Below are positions 37,201 to 44,865 of a DNA stretch of 45,157 bases, piece by piece. The DNA is from a virus, in IMG/VR virus record IMGVR_UViG_3300033145_001380, positions 1-45,157 of that record; one strand, 5' to 3'. The translations under genes were made by a program, and so were the position numbers. The notes beneath the pieces are model-generated. The model was not told where the DNA came from. It did no database searches and was given only the letters and a program-made list of their open reading frames with translations. Position 1 is the stretch's first letter. The number at the start of each line of letters is the position of its first letter.

Positions 37201-38309
37201 GCTTCTTTCTCATTGGTAGCCTGTCCAACTATGCCGCCTGCTCCGCCGCCCGCTGCTCCTGCTGCTCCAGTCATTGTAGCCGCGATTAGACCTTCTTGTG
37301 CTCGCCGGTCAATGAACCCCCGTAGACCGCCTACAGGCTTCTTACCGTATAAAAGATAGGCGGTAGCTTCCTGCCAGGTACCTTGGGCCATTTCTTCGAC
37401 GGCCTCCCTAAGGGACTCTTTGATAATTCTTGGCGTAAGTCTTTTAAGAGTGCCGATTTTCCCTACTGCTCGCTTCAATACTGATTGATATGATTTTTTA
37501 CCAACTCGCATAAAGCCTTTTAGCTGTAAGTTTTCAAGGACCGCTGCAACTGATCCATACATTACATAGGCATCACCAGCAGTTTTTTCAGTCTGCCCAT
37601 CGGCGATAGCTTGGTCATAAGCCTGCTGGCCCTCAGAGGTAAATAATAGTGTATACCCGATCCCCGGCATTCCCCCAGCACTAGCGAGACCAGCAGCAAC
37701 AAGAAGCGGGGTAGACTCTACAACTGCCGCGGCTAATTTATCCGGGTGGGTAATTAAATCTTGGAAATTCTTTGGGGGAATCGTTGCCCATTCAGGGTGG
37801 CGTTCGTAGATTTCTTCTATCTGTTTATCCTGGCCACTTAAAAAATCTTTGTACCAATCCTGAACTGCCCCGATAGCCTGCTTCGTTGGGCCCGATTTCG
37901 GGGGAGTACGTCCTACAGGTGCGTAAGAAGGCCCGGTGTATTTTGTTTTTGATAAGTTTCTAATTCTGTCCATTACATGAAGCGGAGCATAGGCCATCCC
38001 ACGACCAAGATTCCCGACGCCCCTGATAGCTGCCCCTTCCACCCGTTCAAGTAGTGTGCCCGCTCCCGGTTCAACTTCACCATGGCTACGTACCTGAATT
38101 TGTGTGAGCATTTTCTCAGCGGCTGCACGCGGACTGAAATTGGGGCCGACTATCGACCGGTCTGGGGCCTGTTCTTCAGGTTTAGGTGCGGGCCCAATAG
38201 CCCCTTGCCTATCCATTTCAAAGCCACCGGCGAGCCTATCAAATATATCTGGCTCTTGCTGTTGCTGTTGCTGTTGTTGCATCGCCAATCTATCGAATAT
38301 GTCCGCCAT
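34254..38309 (-). CDS. Large internal virion / ejection protein
   Basis: This 1351-residue protein has an ATG that overlaps the previous stop (TAATG). The N-terminus has the repeated motif DIFDRLA twice, separated by a poly-Gln run. A hydrophobic Gly/Ala region is near residues 200-240 and again near 340-360. A long helical middle and a conserved C-terminal half follow (DWLSKWNAIIKQNILMTSFF, MGVATIIFNLLMAAGDD). Length, DIFD motif and position match large virion or polyvalent proteins of podoviruses that are ejected with the DNA. No lysozyme motif was recognised. Confidence 0.75.
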   Translation of the reverse strand: MADIFDRLAMQQQQQQQQEPDIFDRLAGGFEMDRQGAIGPAPKPEEQAPDRSIVGPNFSPRAAAEKMLTQIQVRSHGEVEPGAGTLLERVEGAAIRGVGNLGRGMAYAPLHVMDRIRNLSKTKYTGPSYAPVGRTPPKSGPTKQAIGAVQDWYKDFLSGQDKQIEEIYERHPEWATIPPKNFQDLITHPDKLAAAVVESTPLLVAAGLASAGGMPGIGYTLLFTSEGQQAYDQAIADGQTEKTAGDAYVMYGSVAAVLENLQLKGFMRVGKKSYQSVLKRAVGKIGTLKRLTPRIIKESLREAVEEMAQGTWQEATAYLLYGKKPVGGLRGFIDRRAQEGLIAATMTGAAGAAGGGAGGIVGQATNEKEAATLNRAQEIADEIEKSPNMPDDQKKAMLHTLQQTTEQAIGVEKEAGLYEGIVEAAARAGDTTPATSFIPGTQIEYDETKDIFNGKDNLVLFKLNGKEVHSIKLRNAAAAKKMAEDYRDRLSTTPTAQIITEVTKKRVLRKVYSKGFVAKLTSIRNNADNIVAGAGSKESQVKVMKSDLAKIQEHYDNISEDIRDNPELLAELGKIEELLPEYADAINSFTESPSKEGFERIKAVGDQIAEFSNEYGRQAAKTGGVITLKESAKESVEVARIKPSGDVITPTVEPVVQTNLAQLAKVAPIRLTSDSKDTSALLDMFYAERDDKETATKVVATQHQAELTEIMGLKKYGQDAKLMDFAVHVYIDLQNNPDQIKHYDKLTAAQKKVVDLAQNLPPEVQSFADKIIAENKAFGDIAKDQEVIHNSKEYYTAILWGQKEKRPLFKKFGTTTARAKARTLEGILHGWSLGKTLRITGAIEAQKVAHMQVTQAMVDKQVMKLAKDWGLISPKRLEGWVRVEHPNFTTWKFAGKAEPGEAYGQNFFVTKEGTVMERVEMYAEPVLAKKLNNALTGSKLRGIAGIDWLSKWNAIIKQNILMTSFFHHQAYLRSYMAGGRTGFKNLSPVKGYKKGRKAILNYEPEFQQLVRGGLLTGEIQEWNEEDLWQKDTVYSRVARHFEAGEKGLDAVNEIMQQQKDFLFKKLGPYLKVQTALLEYRFQLKKNRGKLERGEITQHDIAKMVADYANDDFGNLNLRRMGRNPTVQHIFQLVTLAPDWTESNIRSMVKAFKGGDEGAIYRALWGRVAFKMGVATIIFNLLMAAGDDKDFIERYQKAWKAGSLRWLDVDITPLYRLLGGSHDKRKYFSLIGHFKDPVKFAIHPVRSAKHKGSVTSRIFLDVITGEDWRSRKFTSFSEILGIDDKGKYKTASRKGGYRRGEEKGGKLRGALTKYSAGGGKPVEYSQALSFILYEARAAQPIQVQNNRRNRRV

Positions 38310-38824
38310 TACTGGGAATACCCCCGTTCCTTAGCTAACTGACGAGCCTTTGCCGGATCGCCACCTACTTCTTGTAAAAGTGATCGGGCAATATCTTCTG
38401 TTAAAACTTCTGGCGATTTCTTTTTCGGCAAAGCCTGTAATATGCTCATTGCGAATGGGCTTGTAGCTTCATTCGGGCCGGTAGGAGTCTTACGAGATCG
38501 CTGCCCATAATAAGCTCTAGTAAGTGGCCCCCTTGCCCGTAGGGCCTTAATCGGTTGAGAAGTTGGGTCCCATTTCCAAACGCCTTCCTGACTGGACACC
38601 CAATCGTCCCATTGAGTATCAACTTGCTTTTTTTCTCCGGGGGTTAGAGCATCATAGCCGATAAAATTTTTCCACGCTGTATACTTTTTAATAAGGTCCG
38701 CTTGAGATCGCCCTTTGATATCTCGTACAGGCCAGTCCAAGCCAGTCCAACTGTACCGTTTTTCCCTGAAATTTTTTGGCGTTTGTGATGCAAATTCTTC
38801 TACAGAATCCCGAACCCTATTCAT
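38309..38824 (-). CDS. Structural accessory protein
   Basis: The start is ATG at 38824, which overlaps the preceding stop; a TTG at 38839 is weaker. The 171-residue product has RDSVEEFASQTPKNFREKRY, a middle with WDDWVSSQEGVWKWDP and a C-terminal helix (DIARSLLQEVGGDPAKARQL, then a short AKERGYSQ end). The end matches the short helix-plus-AKERGY motif seen in some phage internal proteins. It is probably a virion protein delivered together with the large one that follows. Confidence 0.6.
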   Translation of the reverse strand: MNRVRDSVEEFASQTPKNFREKRYSWTGLDWPVRDIKGRSQADLIKKYTAWKNFIGYDALTPGEKKQVDTQWDDWVSSQEGVWKWDPTSQPIKALRARGPLTRAYYGQRSRKTPTGPNEATSPFAMSILQALPKKKSPEVLTEDIARSLLQEVGGDPAKARQLAKERGYSQ

Positions 38825-39137
38825 TTCTGTTAGGCTCAACCGACCACGTTCTGGTTTTGGCTGTTCCGGTGGCTTTCATGCCCTGTTCCGGGTCCGCGAT
38901 AATTCCAAGATCAACCATAGCCTGTGTTTGTTGTAGTTCCCGTGCTTTGGATTGGAAAAAAGATATCTGTTCGTTAAGCTGTTCCTGTTTCTTGTTAACT
39001 TCATCGGCATAAGATTTTTCATCAAGTCCTTGCGCCCGAAGATTACGCTCCCAATCGGCAGTCTCTTTCTGTAGCTGTTGATACTGATTACTGAGATACA
39101 ACTGCGGTGTTGAAGGCGGCATATTAAAATTTGGCAT
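38817..39137 (-). CDS. Small coiled-coil protein
   Basis: GGGAGAG stands before the ATG. The 106-residue product is dominated by a long coiled coil (LYLSNQYQQLQKETADWERN through NEQISFFQSKARELQQTQAM), with a loose C-terminus. It lies between fibre and internal virion genes and may be a small structural or chaperone protein. Confidence 0.65.
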   Translation of the reverse strand: MPNFNMPPSTPQLYLSNQYQQLQKETADWERNLRAQGLDEKSYADEVNKKQEQLNEQISFFQSKARELQQTQAMVDLGIIADPEQGMKATGTAKTRTWSVEPNRNE

Positions 39138-39220
39138 GATTCACTCTCCCGATATTGTTTTATCGCTACCTTATTATCTGGCTGGGTCAGTATCTTCTAT
39201 TATTCTCTAATTTATAGTAT

Positions 39221-40153
39221 TTACGCAGGTTCAATCCAAGCATCCATAGATGAAATATCTATAGAACCAGCAGCAGCCGCCCCCGAATTGGTGATATATA
39301 TCCCCATATTAACAGAAGCATTGTCGGGCTGGTTTGTATCTACAGTTGCTACTAAAGAATTATTGATATAAAACAATGTCTGCGTTCCAAAATACTCTAT
39401 TTTAACATTGTAGGTTTCCCCCTTAATTAAATCTACACCCGTATCAACTTGTGTATTTCCTACGCCATCCCCACACGAGGCGTACATATCCCCGGACGTA
39501 TCTACGTACATTGCACAATGTTTATCATTGGCAGCAGGGGCGGTGGGGTGCTCCAAAAAACCTGCCCATACTTCTCGGGTATCGGGGTTGAGGGATACAG
39601 TATAAAGAGTAAAACTGTATTTCCACAATCTATAAATATTATCTTTGTCCATGTAAAACTGCCGAGTTACGTAATACGCAGCTTCACTATTTAGAGTATT
39701 TCCTGTATTATTTCTTATTAAATGTATGGCCTTTATGTGAGACCCAGTACCGGACGTGTATTCAGTAAAGGGCGCATCAGTATCAAACTGAAAATGACAC
39801 CAGAATTTTCTAACGTCAAGGGTATTGTTGTCAACATAAGTTTTTATGGCTTTTTCTGTGGAGACTGCACTATCTGAGTTGCCATCCAAAGTTCCGTCGG
39901 TAGAAAACTCAGTGATAGTATTGACTATAGTTAGTCCTGTAAAAGTGGGGGTATCCCCAGTACCCAAACCGATTGAAGTTCTCGCAGTATCGCCACTCTC
40001 ATAGGCAAATGTTCCTGCTCCTGTACCTACCAAGAACTGTCCATCAGCGGCAACTTGCCCCAATGTATTCAAATCATCGAGTACGGCCCCATAAGTTTGC
40101 CAGATACCTCCGGGTATTCCGATTTGAAAATGAGTATCGTGGACACCTTCCAT
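39221..40153 (-). CDS. Tail-fibre protein with lectin-like C-terminus
   Basis: This product has 310 residues. The N-terminal half has short repeats common to phage fibres (GQFLVGTGAGTFAYESGDTA, TFTGLTIVN, DSAVSTEKAIKTYVDN). Residues ~150-310 form a jelly-roll of LamG type (ETYNVKIEYFGTQTLFYINN, SIDISSMDAWIEP). It follows a longer fibre gene by 11 bases. The C-terminal domain likely contacts host polysaccharide. Its start has only a weak ribosome site. Confidence 0.75.
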   Translation of the reverse strand: MEGVHDTHFQIGIPGGIWQTYGAVLDDLNTLGQVAADGQFLVGTGAGTFAYESGDTARTSIGLGTGDTPTFTGLTIVNTITEFSTDGTLDGNSDSAVSTEKAIKTYVDNNTLDVRKFWCHFQFDTDAPFTEYTSGTGSHIKAIHLIRNNTGNTLNSEAAYYVTRQFYMDKDNIYRLWKYSFTLYTVSLNPDTREVWAGFLEHPTAPAANDKHCAMYVDTSGDMYASCGDGVGNTQVDTGVDLIKGETYNVKIEYFGTQTLFYINNSLVATVDTNQPDNASVNMGIYITNSGAAAAGSIDISSMDAWIEPA

Positions 40154-40164
40154 ATATAAGGTAA

Positions 40165-42120
40165 CTACTGCATCTTGCGCCCCTGTACATCCAGTATTAA
40201 ACGAGAGGTTTTATCCAATTCCACATCTTCACTCAACGCAGCGTGAATATGGTGTATAGTTTCAGCATTCGTCAATTCGGCAGAACATTCCGAAGTAATT
40301 ATGGTCGTTTTATTCGAGGTTCCATCTGCATCTACTTTGCTCAGCACTGCACATATCACCGTGGTTCTTTGATTAGATTCGCCTTTTTTAGCGTGTAGGT
40401 CTAAAGTAATTACGCCAGCGGTCAGGGTAGAAATTCCGGGTTGCCCTGCTTCTGTAATAAAGCCTTTAATTAACTGGTCATCGCCAAGTCCAAGTGCCCC
40501 CGAAACAATAGTAGATTCAGCTTCTTCTGTTTCATGTGGATACATGTAATTGAGAGACCCTACCCCGCTACCAGTATCCGATAGAAAGAAAGTTTTTCTT
40601 ACACCAATAGCTAGATCAACATACTCTTTAGTAGCAAGATGACTACCGTCCGTTGGAGTAACTCCCGTTACTACCCCCGTAAAAGTACCACCCGCCCCAC
40701 CTGTTACTGTTATTTGGTCTGCTGTTCCTGTTAATGTAGCAAGTACCGGATTATTTCCAGTGTCTCCTATCATTAACTGTCCGTCCGTAGCAGCATTCAA
40801 AGCTGTAGTAAAATCGTAAGCATCTTTTGCATTGGCTACAGATAAGGAAACAGTGCCATCATGTAATACACCAGATAGATAAAGATTTTGCCATCTTGTG
40901 TATGTACCCTCCGTCTCCCCGGTTGAATAAACTCGAAAAGTACCTTCATAGCTGGAGATTGCTGTCCACGGAGGGCTTAATTGTATGTACGTCCCACCAT
41001 CATAGGCTGTACCATTGAGCCATTTCTGGCTATAATCATAACCAACAGCCGAAATCCAGACCGCGTACATTGTAGCCCCACTTAAAGTATAGGGCGTCTC
41101 TAACTCAAAATCTGTCCACTCATACACAGAATTACTAATAGAAGTACCATCAATAGTAACAGAAGCTAAATCGTCTCCTATTGGCACACCTTCATCAGTT
41201 TCAGATAAGTGAAGTGTTACGTCACCACTTCCTTCGGGACTACGTTTAAGCATAAAAGCCACTTTACCTAAATCAAAACCGGCTTCCGTCGTAAAAGTAG
41301 TTCCCCGCAGAGTGCTTCCTACCGAGCCCTCGGAATTAGTTTCTGCTTGTTCTATTACTAAAGAAAATTCTGGTTCTGATTCTTCTATTAAACCTAAGTC
41401 ATAAGCATCATCGGCATACGGTATCAAACCAGCAAACGTGGGGGCCGCATCAGTAGAATAATCCTGACTAACTATCGCATCATCTTCTACTGTCAAAGTT
41501 TTAGAAGCGGCAGAAAAATCTATAGCCCCTGCATTAGTGGTACATACTGTTAGGAGATTTGCGGCCGTATAATTCGCTGATGTGATTGACTGAGTAAAAG
41601 TTACAAGCCCTGTTGTTGTGAAACTAAATGCTCCACCGTCGCTATTTATCGCGTCATGTTGGAGAGTGTCTCCATCGTGTAAATGCGACCCCCCTGAACC
41701 ACCTATATCGGATAACAGTTCCGCCCCAGTACGATATTTTATAACACCAGAAGAGTCAACTAAGAATTTATCTACATCGGAACTTTCATTTGCTATGTTA
41801 GAAAGAGTTAGCCCGTCGAAAGTCGGGGAAGCCCCAGTATGAATATCCTGTGGAGTTGACAGGGTAACAGTTCCATCCCCATCATCAGTAACGGTTATTT
41901 CATTCGCAGTTCCCGCTATGTAGTCCGCCAGATCGACTACCGACTCAATTTTTTTATTCGCATCAATGTTTACAAGTCTACTCGCTGTAAGATCAGACAG
42001 TGTAAAACTTCCAAAAGTAGGTGAGGAACCGGTATTAAGCGCATGGTCCAATCGCATCAACGCATTTATTACCCCGTTCCAATCACCGGGGACTGGCCTT
42101 GCAGTTAGTCTATGCCCCAT
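40165..42120 (-). CDS. Tail-fibre protein with inserted jelly-roll domain
   Basis: AAGGATT precedes the ATG. This 651-residue protein is built of fibre repeats (TGSSPTFGSFTLSDLTASRL, TGASPTFDGLTLSNI). It then has an inserted domain of ~150 residues (FSLVIEQAETNSEGSVGSTL to TFRVYSTGE), which looks like a carbohydrate-binding jelly-roll. Further repeats lead to a C-terminal domain (GSHLATKEYVDLAIGVRKTF onward). It is probably the main receptor-binding fibre. No peptidase or hydrolase motif was identified. Confidence 0.8.
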   Translation of the reverse strand: MGHRLTARPVPGDWNGVINALMRLDHALNTGSSPTFGSFTLSDLTASRLVNIDANKKIESVVDLADYIAGTANEITVTDDGDGTVTLSTPQDIHTGASPTFDGLTLSNIANESSDVDKFLVDSSGVIKYRTGAELLSDIGGSGGSHLHDGDTLQHDAINSDGGAFSFTTTGLVTFTQSITSANYTAANLLTVCTTNAGAIDFSAASKTLTVEDDAIVSQDYSTDAAPTFAGLIPYADDAYDLGLIEESEPEFSLVIEQAETNSEGSVGSTLRGTTFTTEAGFDLGKVAFMLKRSPEGSGDVTLHLSETDEGVPIGDDLASVTIDGTSISNSVYEWTDFELETPYTLSGATMYAVWISAVGYDYSQKWLNGTAYDGGTYIQLSPPWTAISSYEGTFRVYSTGETEGTYTRWQNLYLSGVLHDGTVSLSVANAKDAYDFTTALNAATDGQLMIGDTGNNPVLATLTGTADQITVTGGAGGTFTGVVTGVTPTDGSHLATKEYVDLAIGVRKTFFLSDTGSGVGSLNYMYPHETEEAESTIVSGALGLGDDQLIKGFITEAGQPGISTLTAGVITLDLHAKKGESNQRTTVICAVLSKVDADGTSNKTTIITSECSAELTNAETIHHIHAALSEDVELDKTSRLILDVQGRKMQ

Positions 42121-42132
42121 GATAATCCTTGA

Positions 42133-42813
42133 TTAAATGTTATATGGATTAAGACCTTTTAATCCTGTAGGTGTGCCGCCTTTTCCTAAGTAATCACTGT
42201 AGAAAGAACCGGTAGTTCCGGACTTAGGTGCCGCCCCCTTCTGTTTATCGTAGAATGCCTTGCCAAAATACACTCCTTTGTAACCAGTCGGCTGGGGCTT
42301 AAAGATACTCGGAAACTTGAATTTTTTTTGCGCTAATCTTGTTGATGCTGTTGGTGCTGGTGCAGATGTCCGTCGTCCTGAGGATACCGCAGGCCCGTAT
42401 CCAACTGCCCTTCTGATATTGCTATCGCGATATGGGGTTGTAGAAGTAGTTCTACTATAGCGGGTAGCGAGATTGGCTTCTGCACCGGCTTGTCCCTGTA
42501 ATAACCCGGCTAAGGCGCTGAGTCTTTGAGTATTCGCTGCTGCCAGTGCGGGCTGAGCTATGTCCTCTTCGTACATCTGGCCTATATTTCCAGCCAATGA
42601 GGTTCCAGCCATACCCGAAGCGGCAAGATTCTGCATCCCGGTAGCTACGGCTCTCTTCTGCCCCCGTGCTAAACTAAGATCGGTACCTTTCATATACCCA
42701 CCACCGGGTGCATATAGTCGCTTAGCTTCTTCAAAGAGTCTCCGTACAGCTAATCTTGACATCCCGCTTACACCAGAAGTTGTTCTTGATACGTTTGTGT
42801 TGAATCCGGCCAT
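42133..42813 (-). CDS. Virion-associated protein
   Basis: GGGAG precedes the ATG, which overlaps the previous stop. The 226-residue product has Gly/Ser/Thr-rich ends and a helical middle (LARGQKRAVATGMQNLAASG, EDIAQPALAAANTQRLSALA). Small Ala/Gln-rich helical proteins of this kind lie beside tail genes in many podoviruses and are found in virions. Function unknown. Confidence 0.65.
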   Translation of the reverse strand: MAGFNTNVSRTTSGVSGMSRLAVRRLFEEAKRLYAPGGGYMKGTDLSLARGQKRAVATGMQNLAASGMAGTSLAGNIGQMYEEDIAQPALAAANTQRLSALAGLLQGQAGAEANLATRYSRTTSTTPYRDSNIRRAVGYGPAVSSGRRTSAPAPTASTRLAQKKFKFPSIFKPQPTGYKGVYFGKAFYDKQKGAAPKSGTTGSFYSDYLGKGGTPTGLKGLNPYNI

Positions 42814-43856
42814 TATTTTTTTCTCCCGCTATCTTTTAGATGTACATATAAATCTTCAAAGGCCCAGCTTTCTCCGGCTGTAGTGTTTTGCAATCGGATA
42901 CTCATGTGGGCATTACGCACAGTTTGCCGTCGTGTAGCTCCACGAACACTACCTGGGCCAGCAAACGTGCCCGCAAAATCTGGCGTTGAATTTGCATTCG
43001 CTAGTTCAATCACTTTAGATGAAGTCCTTGCTGTAAAGACTCTGAAATCAACGTCATCAGAATCAGCTTGGCTGCCGCCGGAAATACCCCCACCTGCAAC
43101 GGTCAAATCAATTCCGCTAAGAGTTCCGTTTCTTTGCGGCACGCCAGACATGGGCATCGGGCCGATACAAGCGTAGCTTTCTATAGCATTCTCTTGCTCG
43201 CCTACTACATCGTTTTTAACAGTGTCATCAAAATAACGAATATAGCCATCCATACAGCCTAAGACTAGGCTCTTTTGCGCTGCCGTATTAGAATCATAGT
43301 ACACACCAGAATAAATCGAACATGCGGTGGGGTAAGATTCTGGGAAGAATCCGCCGATTTCTTGTTCATCAAGTGCATTAAGATCATACCAGTAATTGCT
43401 ATTCGCTCCGGTTGCAAGCACAGTAATCGCCACCAAAATACCGTGGCGGTCATTGTCATACAGCAAAGTTACGCGGTGCGTTATCGGGCTTGCTGCCTCT
43501 GTTTTTACGATGCGGGGCAGTTTGAATTGTGATATACATCGCGGATTACCCGGAATGGTCGTTTTATATAGCCCATTGTTGCCCCAGAAATAGAAGTTGT
43601 TATTGTTGTCCCAGCAATATGATTGCGCTCCGAAGATTCCGGTAGTTAGGCTCAATTCGCGGATTGCCCCACCATGTCTCGGATCGCCGAACATGACCCA
43701 GATGCTACTTGCACACCCGAAAATAAGATAGTCGTCTTTGTACGGGGCAAGGCATCGGATAATATCGCCGAGTTCACCGAGCGTATATATTAGTTTGCCT
43801 TGACATATACCATTGGTTTGGCGCAGTCGGATCACCGGAAAGTACAGCGCGTCCAT
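42813..43856 (-). CDS. Neck/tail propeller-like protein, C-terminal fragment
   Basis: This 347-residue frame has no ribosome site at its first ATG. Its natural part begins LGELGDIIRCLAPYKDDYLI, then FGCASSIWVMFGDPRHGG, SLTTGIFGAQSYCWDNNNNF and YFWGNNGLYKTTIPG. These match the second half of phage neck/tail proteins related in plan to P22 gp10-like stabilisation proteins (propeller repeats). The first half lies in another frame (43774-44391). About 20-25 residues usually present between QWYMSRQ and GDIIR appear to be lost. Confidence 0.6.
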   Translation of the reverse strand: MDALYFPVIRLRQTNGICQGKLIYTLGELGDIIRCLAPYKDDYLIFGCASSIWVMFGDPRHGGAIRELSLTTGIFGAQSYCWDNNNNFYFWGNNGLYKTTIPGNPRCISQFKLPRIVKTEAASPITHRVTLLYDNDRHGILVAITVLATGANSNYWYDLNALDEQEIGGFFPESYPTACSIYSGVYYDSNTAAQKSLVLGCMDGYIRYFDDTVKNDVVGEQENAIESYACIGPMPMSGVPQRNGTLSGIDLTVAGGGISGGSQADSDDVDFRVFTARTSSKVIELANANSTPDFAGTFAGPGSVRGATRRQTVRNAHMSIRLQNTTAGESWAFEDLYVHLKDSGRKK

Positions 43857-44391
43857 TATACAGACAGCCGAGGTACGCTTTTAATGGCATAGTGCCCGCC
43901 GCTGCATTACCTTTATCAGGAATCCAGTCATGGAAATGTGGCGGGTTCGTTACAACGGTTGGAGTAAATGTCGTGCCATCACCACTCCCGCTAACTTCAT
44001 CATCAGTATTAAAGGCAGTTCTATTTCCAGAATAGTAGGCGAACCCATAAGTTGTTAGCTTATCGTCGGATGTGAAATCAACTACCATAAAGGCCTGGTT
44101 GGGGTCAGAACTCTGTGTTAATAAATCGCCATGTTTATGTGCTGTGGTGAGTTCCGTATGCGTCAGCTTCACCGTGCCAAAATCGGCTACTCTAAGATTA
44201 GCACCATTCACGATCAATGCTTTCTGATATGCCTCGAACATATTAAGCTGGTCAGTCGTATCAATCGACAAACCTCCAAGGCCCAACTCTAACATTTCTC
44301 CAGCAGCCATATTATCCTCGTACCATAATTCATCACCGCCGATAGTAACTAAACGGCGTTTGTTTGTATATTCCGTAAGCGTAACAGCCAT
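43774..44391 (-). CDS. Neck/tail propeller-like protein, middle fragment
   Basis: The ATG at 44391 has GAGG about nine bases upstream, inside the WYED codons of the upstream frame. The ~205-residue product has VTLTEYTNKRRLVTIGGDEL, WYEDN, MFEAYQKALIVNGANLRVAD and NGRAVLSGDPTAPNQWYMSR. It ends in a frameshift at ~43790. The next frame (42813-43856) continues the same protein. It could form a separate subunit, but the natural reading is one gene split by indels. Confidence 0.6.
   Translation of the reverse strand: MAVTLTEYTNKRRLVTIGGDELWYEDNMAAGEMLELGLGGLSIDTTDQLNMFEAYQKALIVNGANLRVADFGTVKLTHTELTTAHKHGDLLTQSSDPNQAFMVVDFTSDDKLTTYGFAYYSGNRTAFNTDDEVSGSGDGTTFTPTVVTNPPHFHDWIPDKGNAAAGTMPLKAYLGCLYNGRAVLSGDPTAPNQWYMSRQTNIYAR
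44310..44327 (-). repeat. 18-bp WYED repeat, copy 2
   Basis: TATTATCCTCGTACCATA here is identical to 44866-44883; a related form with one base change in the core lies near 44398-44413. The minus strand encodes WYED, and its GAGGAT acts as ribosome site before following starts. Confidence 0.75.
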
Positions 44392-44393
44392 GT

Positions 44394-44747
44394 TTAGATA
44401 TCCTCATACCATACCTGATCATAGCTCACGACTATTAGCCGCTTCCTATCTGCTAAGTTAGTAGACGGTGGAGCAAACGATTGCCATGAATACTCTTGGC
44501 CCAGTATCATGTCATCGGTGATCGTCAGCGTCTTAGTCGCGTATCCAGTTTCTACGAGAACCATCGATCCCGTTGGTCCGAAGTAAACATCGTAGTCATC
44601 AAAGTCAGGATCATTCGGATCAACCCACGATAGATCGACTCCACCCGATTTTTGTCCTGTTGCTGAATCGGCTGGTGATGGCGTAGTAACTTTGTTTGCC
44701 CCAAGTTGTGAGGCCGGGCCGCTGTCCTCCTCTTGCCCGGCTATCAA
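44394..44747 (-). CDS. FnIII-like segment in the broken neck gene
   Basis: This frame starts at a TTG without good context. The 117-residue product starts naturally near LGANKVTTPSPADSATGQ, then DLSWVDPNDPDFDDYDVYFG and TKTLTITDDMILGQEYSWQS, an FnIII/Ig-like fold. It ends RLIVVSYDQVWYEDI, which repeats the end of the partial gene at 44858-45157 and a stretch of the next frame. Probably a domain inserted into the neck gene; frames before and after it are broken. Confidence 0.5.
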   Translation of the reverse strand: MIAGQEEDSGPASQLGANKVTTPSPADSATGQKSGGVDLSWVDPNDPDFDDYDVYFGPTGSMVLVETGYATKTLTITDDMILGQEYSWQSFAPPSTNLADRKRLIVVSYDQVWYEDI

Positions 44748-44865
44748 GAACGTCGTATAGCCGCACGTTGTTCATTGAAAATGATGTTGCATAAGGCTGG
44801 CTACCCGTTGTTCTTCCCAGATTCAATCCGAGAAGCGGAAATTGAAGTTGCATCGGTCTACCCAT
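44620..44865 (-). CDS. N-terminal fragment of the neck/tail protein
   Basis: The start ATG at 44865 overlaps the stop of the upstream gene and has GAGG nearby. The natural part is GRPMQLQFPLLGLNLGRTTG, then SFSMNNVRLYDVLDSRARGG and QRPGL, typical of the N-terminus of the phage neck/stabilisation family. After PGL the frame is lost; the sense sequence continues in the frame at 44394-44747. The last ~27 residues of this ORF are a shadow. Confidence 0.6.
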   Translation of the reverse strand: MGRPMQLQFPLLGLNLGRTTGSQPYATSFSMNNVRLYDVLDSRARGGQRPGLTTWGKQSYYAITSRFSNRTKIGWSRSIVG

